39,032 nt of DNA, from positions 1 to 39,032 of the IMG/VR virus record IMGVR_UViG_3300023175_001759; one strand, written 5' to 3'. Under the pieces are notes generated by a model that saw nothing but the letters and a program-made list of their open reading frames with translations, was not told the DNA's origin and made no database searches. Every line of letters begins with the position of its first letter. Positions within the stretch are counted from its first letter, which is position 1. This DNA comes from a virus. The position numbers and the translations under genes are program-made. Positions 38,112 to 39,032 of the stretch are shown one piece after another.

Positions 38112-39032
38112 TTACAGTCCGCTTGGTAGAATAATGTAATGTATAGCAAGGACTAGTGCAACTGAAGCACCTAAGCCTACCATCATCTTACCAAAGTCTT
38201 TTGCTACTAGTGGAAACACACTCTTTGTTTTCTTCTTACCAAAGTATGTTGCCATAGCCAACTCACGTCCTGCTAACAAGCCTACGAACACCCATGTTGT
38301 ACTCATTGGAATGTCATTTAGTTCCTTAAAGAAGTACAAGCACAACCAATAGAACAAGTCAATCAGTGTTGCTGATCTAACATATCTTGTATTGTGTTTT
38401 TCTAATACAATCTTTTGGATACGTCCGCCACGCTCTCTAAACATAAAGAACAATCCAGCGACAAACACAATGCTGATAAACACCATTAGGTCCACAGGCA
38501 CTTGTCTTGGTAAGAACACTGCGATGTTTGCTACATCATGTGATAACCAAGTAAACCATAAACCACCTGTGGCCACCCATTGTGCTATGCGCCAAAACTT
38601 TTTGTTGCCTTCGCTTACTGGTTGTGTTTCATCATACCATTTGCCAAAGTATTTGTGTATTGCAAACCATACCGCATATGCAAATGCGGCTGCTACACCA
38701 TAACCCATAATAGATTTCATAAGCATCTTCTCTAGTACAAAGGTACTAGCAAACACTGACAACACCAGGAAACTTGTGCTAACTGGCACACCCATTCGTG
38801 TTAGCAACACCAGTATAGCAGGTGCGGCTGCGTGATACCATTGTACTTCTTGGAATGGTATTTTGTTTAGGCGTCCATAACTGATGTCACCTCCGTTCAT
38901 ATACCATCCATACCAGAGTGTATATAATAAAACAGCCGAAGCGGCTGCCCATAGTACTTTGTAGTTGAATCGCTCATTGTTTGATGCCATCCAAGTACCG
39001 AGCGTTTGTACTGAATCGTTTGCTATAACTGC
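38112..39032 (-). CDS. PiT-family phosphate transporter, 5' end outside window
   Basis: A membrane protein open at the right edge. An ATG at 38990 exists, but the frame continues upstream with AVIANDSVQTLGTW, the N-terminal PiT signature (aNDs.q.lGt), so the gene is longer. Two characteristic repeats follow: GVPVSTSFLVLSVFA and, near the end, DIPMSTTWVFVGLLAG. SHDVANIAVFLPR resembles the second signature. At least eight hydrophobic spans are visible. PiT proteins import inorganic phosphate with Na+ or H+. Marine phage DNA synthesis is phosphate-hungry, which gives a reason to carry it. Confidence 0.85.
   Translation of the reverse strand, partial: AVIANDSVQTLGTWMASNNERFNYKVLWAAASAVLLYTLWYGWYMNGGDISYGRLNKIPFQEVQWYHAAAPAILVLLTRMGVPVSTSFLVLSVFASTFVLEKMLMKSIMGYGVAAAFAYAVWFAIHKYFGKWYDETQPVSEGNKKFWRIAQWVATGGLWFTWLSHDVANIAVFLPRQVPVDLMVFISIVFVAGLFFMFRERGGRIQKIVLEKHNTRYVRSATLIDLFYWLCLYFFKELNDIPMSTTWVFVGLLAGRELAMATYFGKKKTKSVFPLVAKDFGKMMVGLGASVALVLAIHYIILPSGL

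Noticed and set aside
1-39032. tRNA genes, CRISPR arrays, insertion sequences
   Set aside because: Intergenic gaps were read; none showed a tRNA cloverleaf, regular spaced repeats or transposase genes.

Overview
The window looks like a 39 kb piece of a T4-like marine myovirus genome of the pelagimyophage type, infecting a streamlined heterotroph such as SAR11 (Pelagibacter) or OM43. The reasons are: AT-rich, tightly packed genes with 1-30 base overlaps, nearly all on the minus strand (one gene on plus); many T4-style late promoters (NATAAATA); class Ia ribonucleotide reductase with its own glutaredoxin; phage tail, PAAR and virion-type proteins; and a phage-borne bS21, Hsp20, ClpS and two-piece tmRNA. 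From memory, relatives include Pelagibacter phage HTVC008M and OM43 phage Melnitz; I could not run a search to confirm this.

Layout, with transcription mostly right to left. 36.9-39.0 kb: a PiT-type phosphate transporter (cut by the window edge), small proteins including a CHCC zinc finger, and a short UDP-sugar dehydrogenase. 29.1-36.8 kb: virion or assembly-type genes, including a polymerase-beta-like nucleotidyltransferase next to a ligase-like protein, two proteins sharing a basic Cys-pair domain, and an acidic scaffold-like protein. 26.1-29.1 kb: a RecB-like exonuclease, a KOW-like small protein and a pectate-lyase-fold tail spike. 20.3-26.1 kb: nrdA, a nitroreductase-fold protein, nrdB, glutaredoxin and a PAAR spike tip. 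16.7-20.3 kb: 2-oxoglutarate oxygenase-like proteins, a lipase-like hydrolase, a permuted two-piece tmRNA under a late promoter, and a radical SAM/SPASM protein split over two frames. 13.9-16.6 kb: a pseudoazurin, small membrane proteins and an outer-membrane porin-like protein. 8.7-13.8 kb: SNase, SleB-type wall hydrolase, small membrane proteins and a large coiled-coil membrane protein. 5.9-8.7 kb: bS21, GMP reductase, nitroreductase and Hsp20. 3.4-5.9 kb: ClpS, a glycosyltransferase-like protein, heme oxygenase and a PcyX-like bilin reductase. 1-2.4 kb: a curli-like module with CsgF, CsgG, a curlin-repeat protein and another secreted protein, plus a Fis-type regulator.

Several sets appear to act together. 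CsgG/CsgF and the curlin-repeat protein form an amyloid secretion set. Heme oxygenase plus PcyX would turn heme into a pink bilin. tmRNA, ClpS, Hsp20 and bS21 all touch translation or protein turnover. NrdA, NrdB, glutaredoxin and GuaC supply nucleotides. Sigma70-like promoters (TTGACA with a 16-17 base spacer) mark probable early units, and NATAAATA boxes mark probable late ones. The hsp20 promoter combines both. No tRNA genes, CRISPR arrays or insertion sequences were seen. No gene-free stretch exceeds 300 bases.
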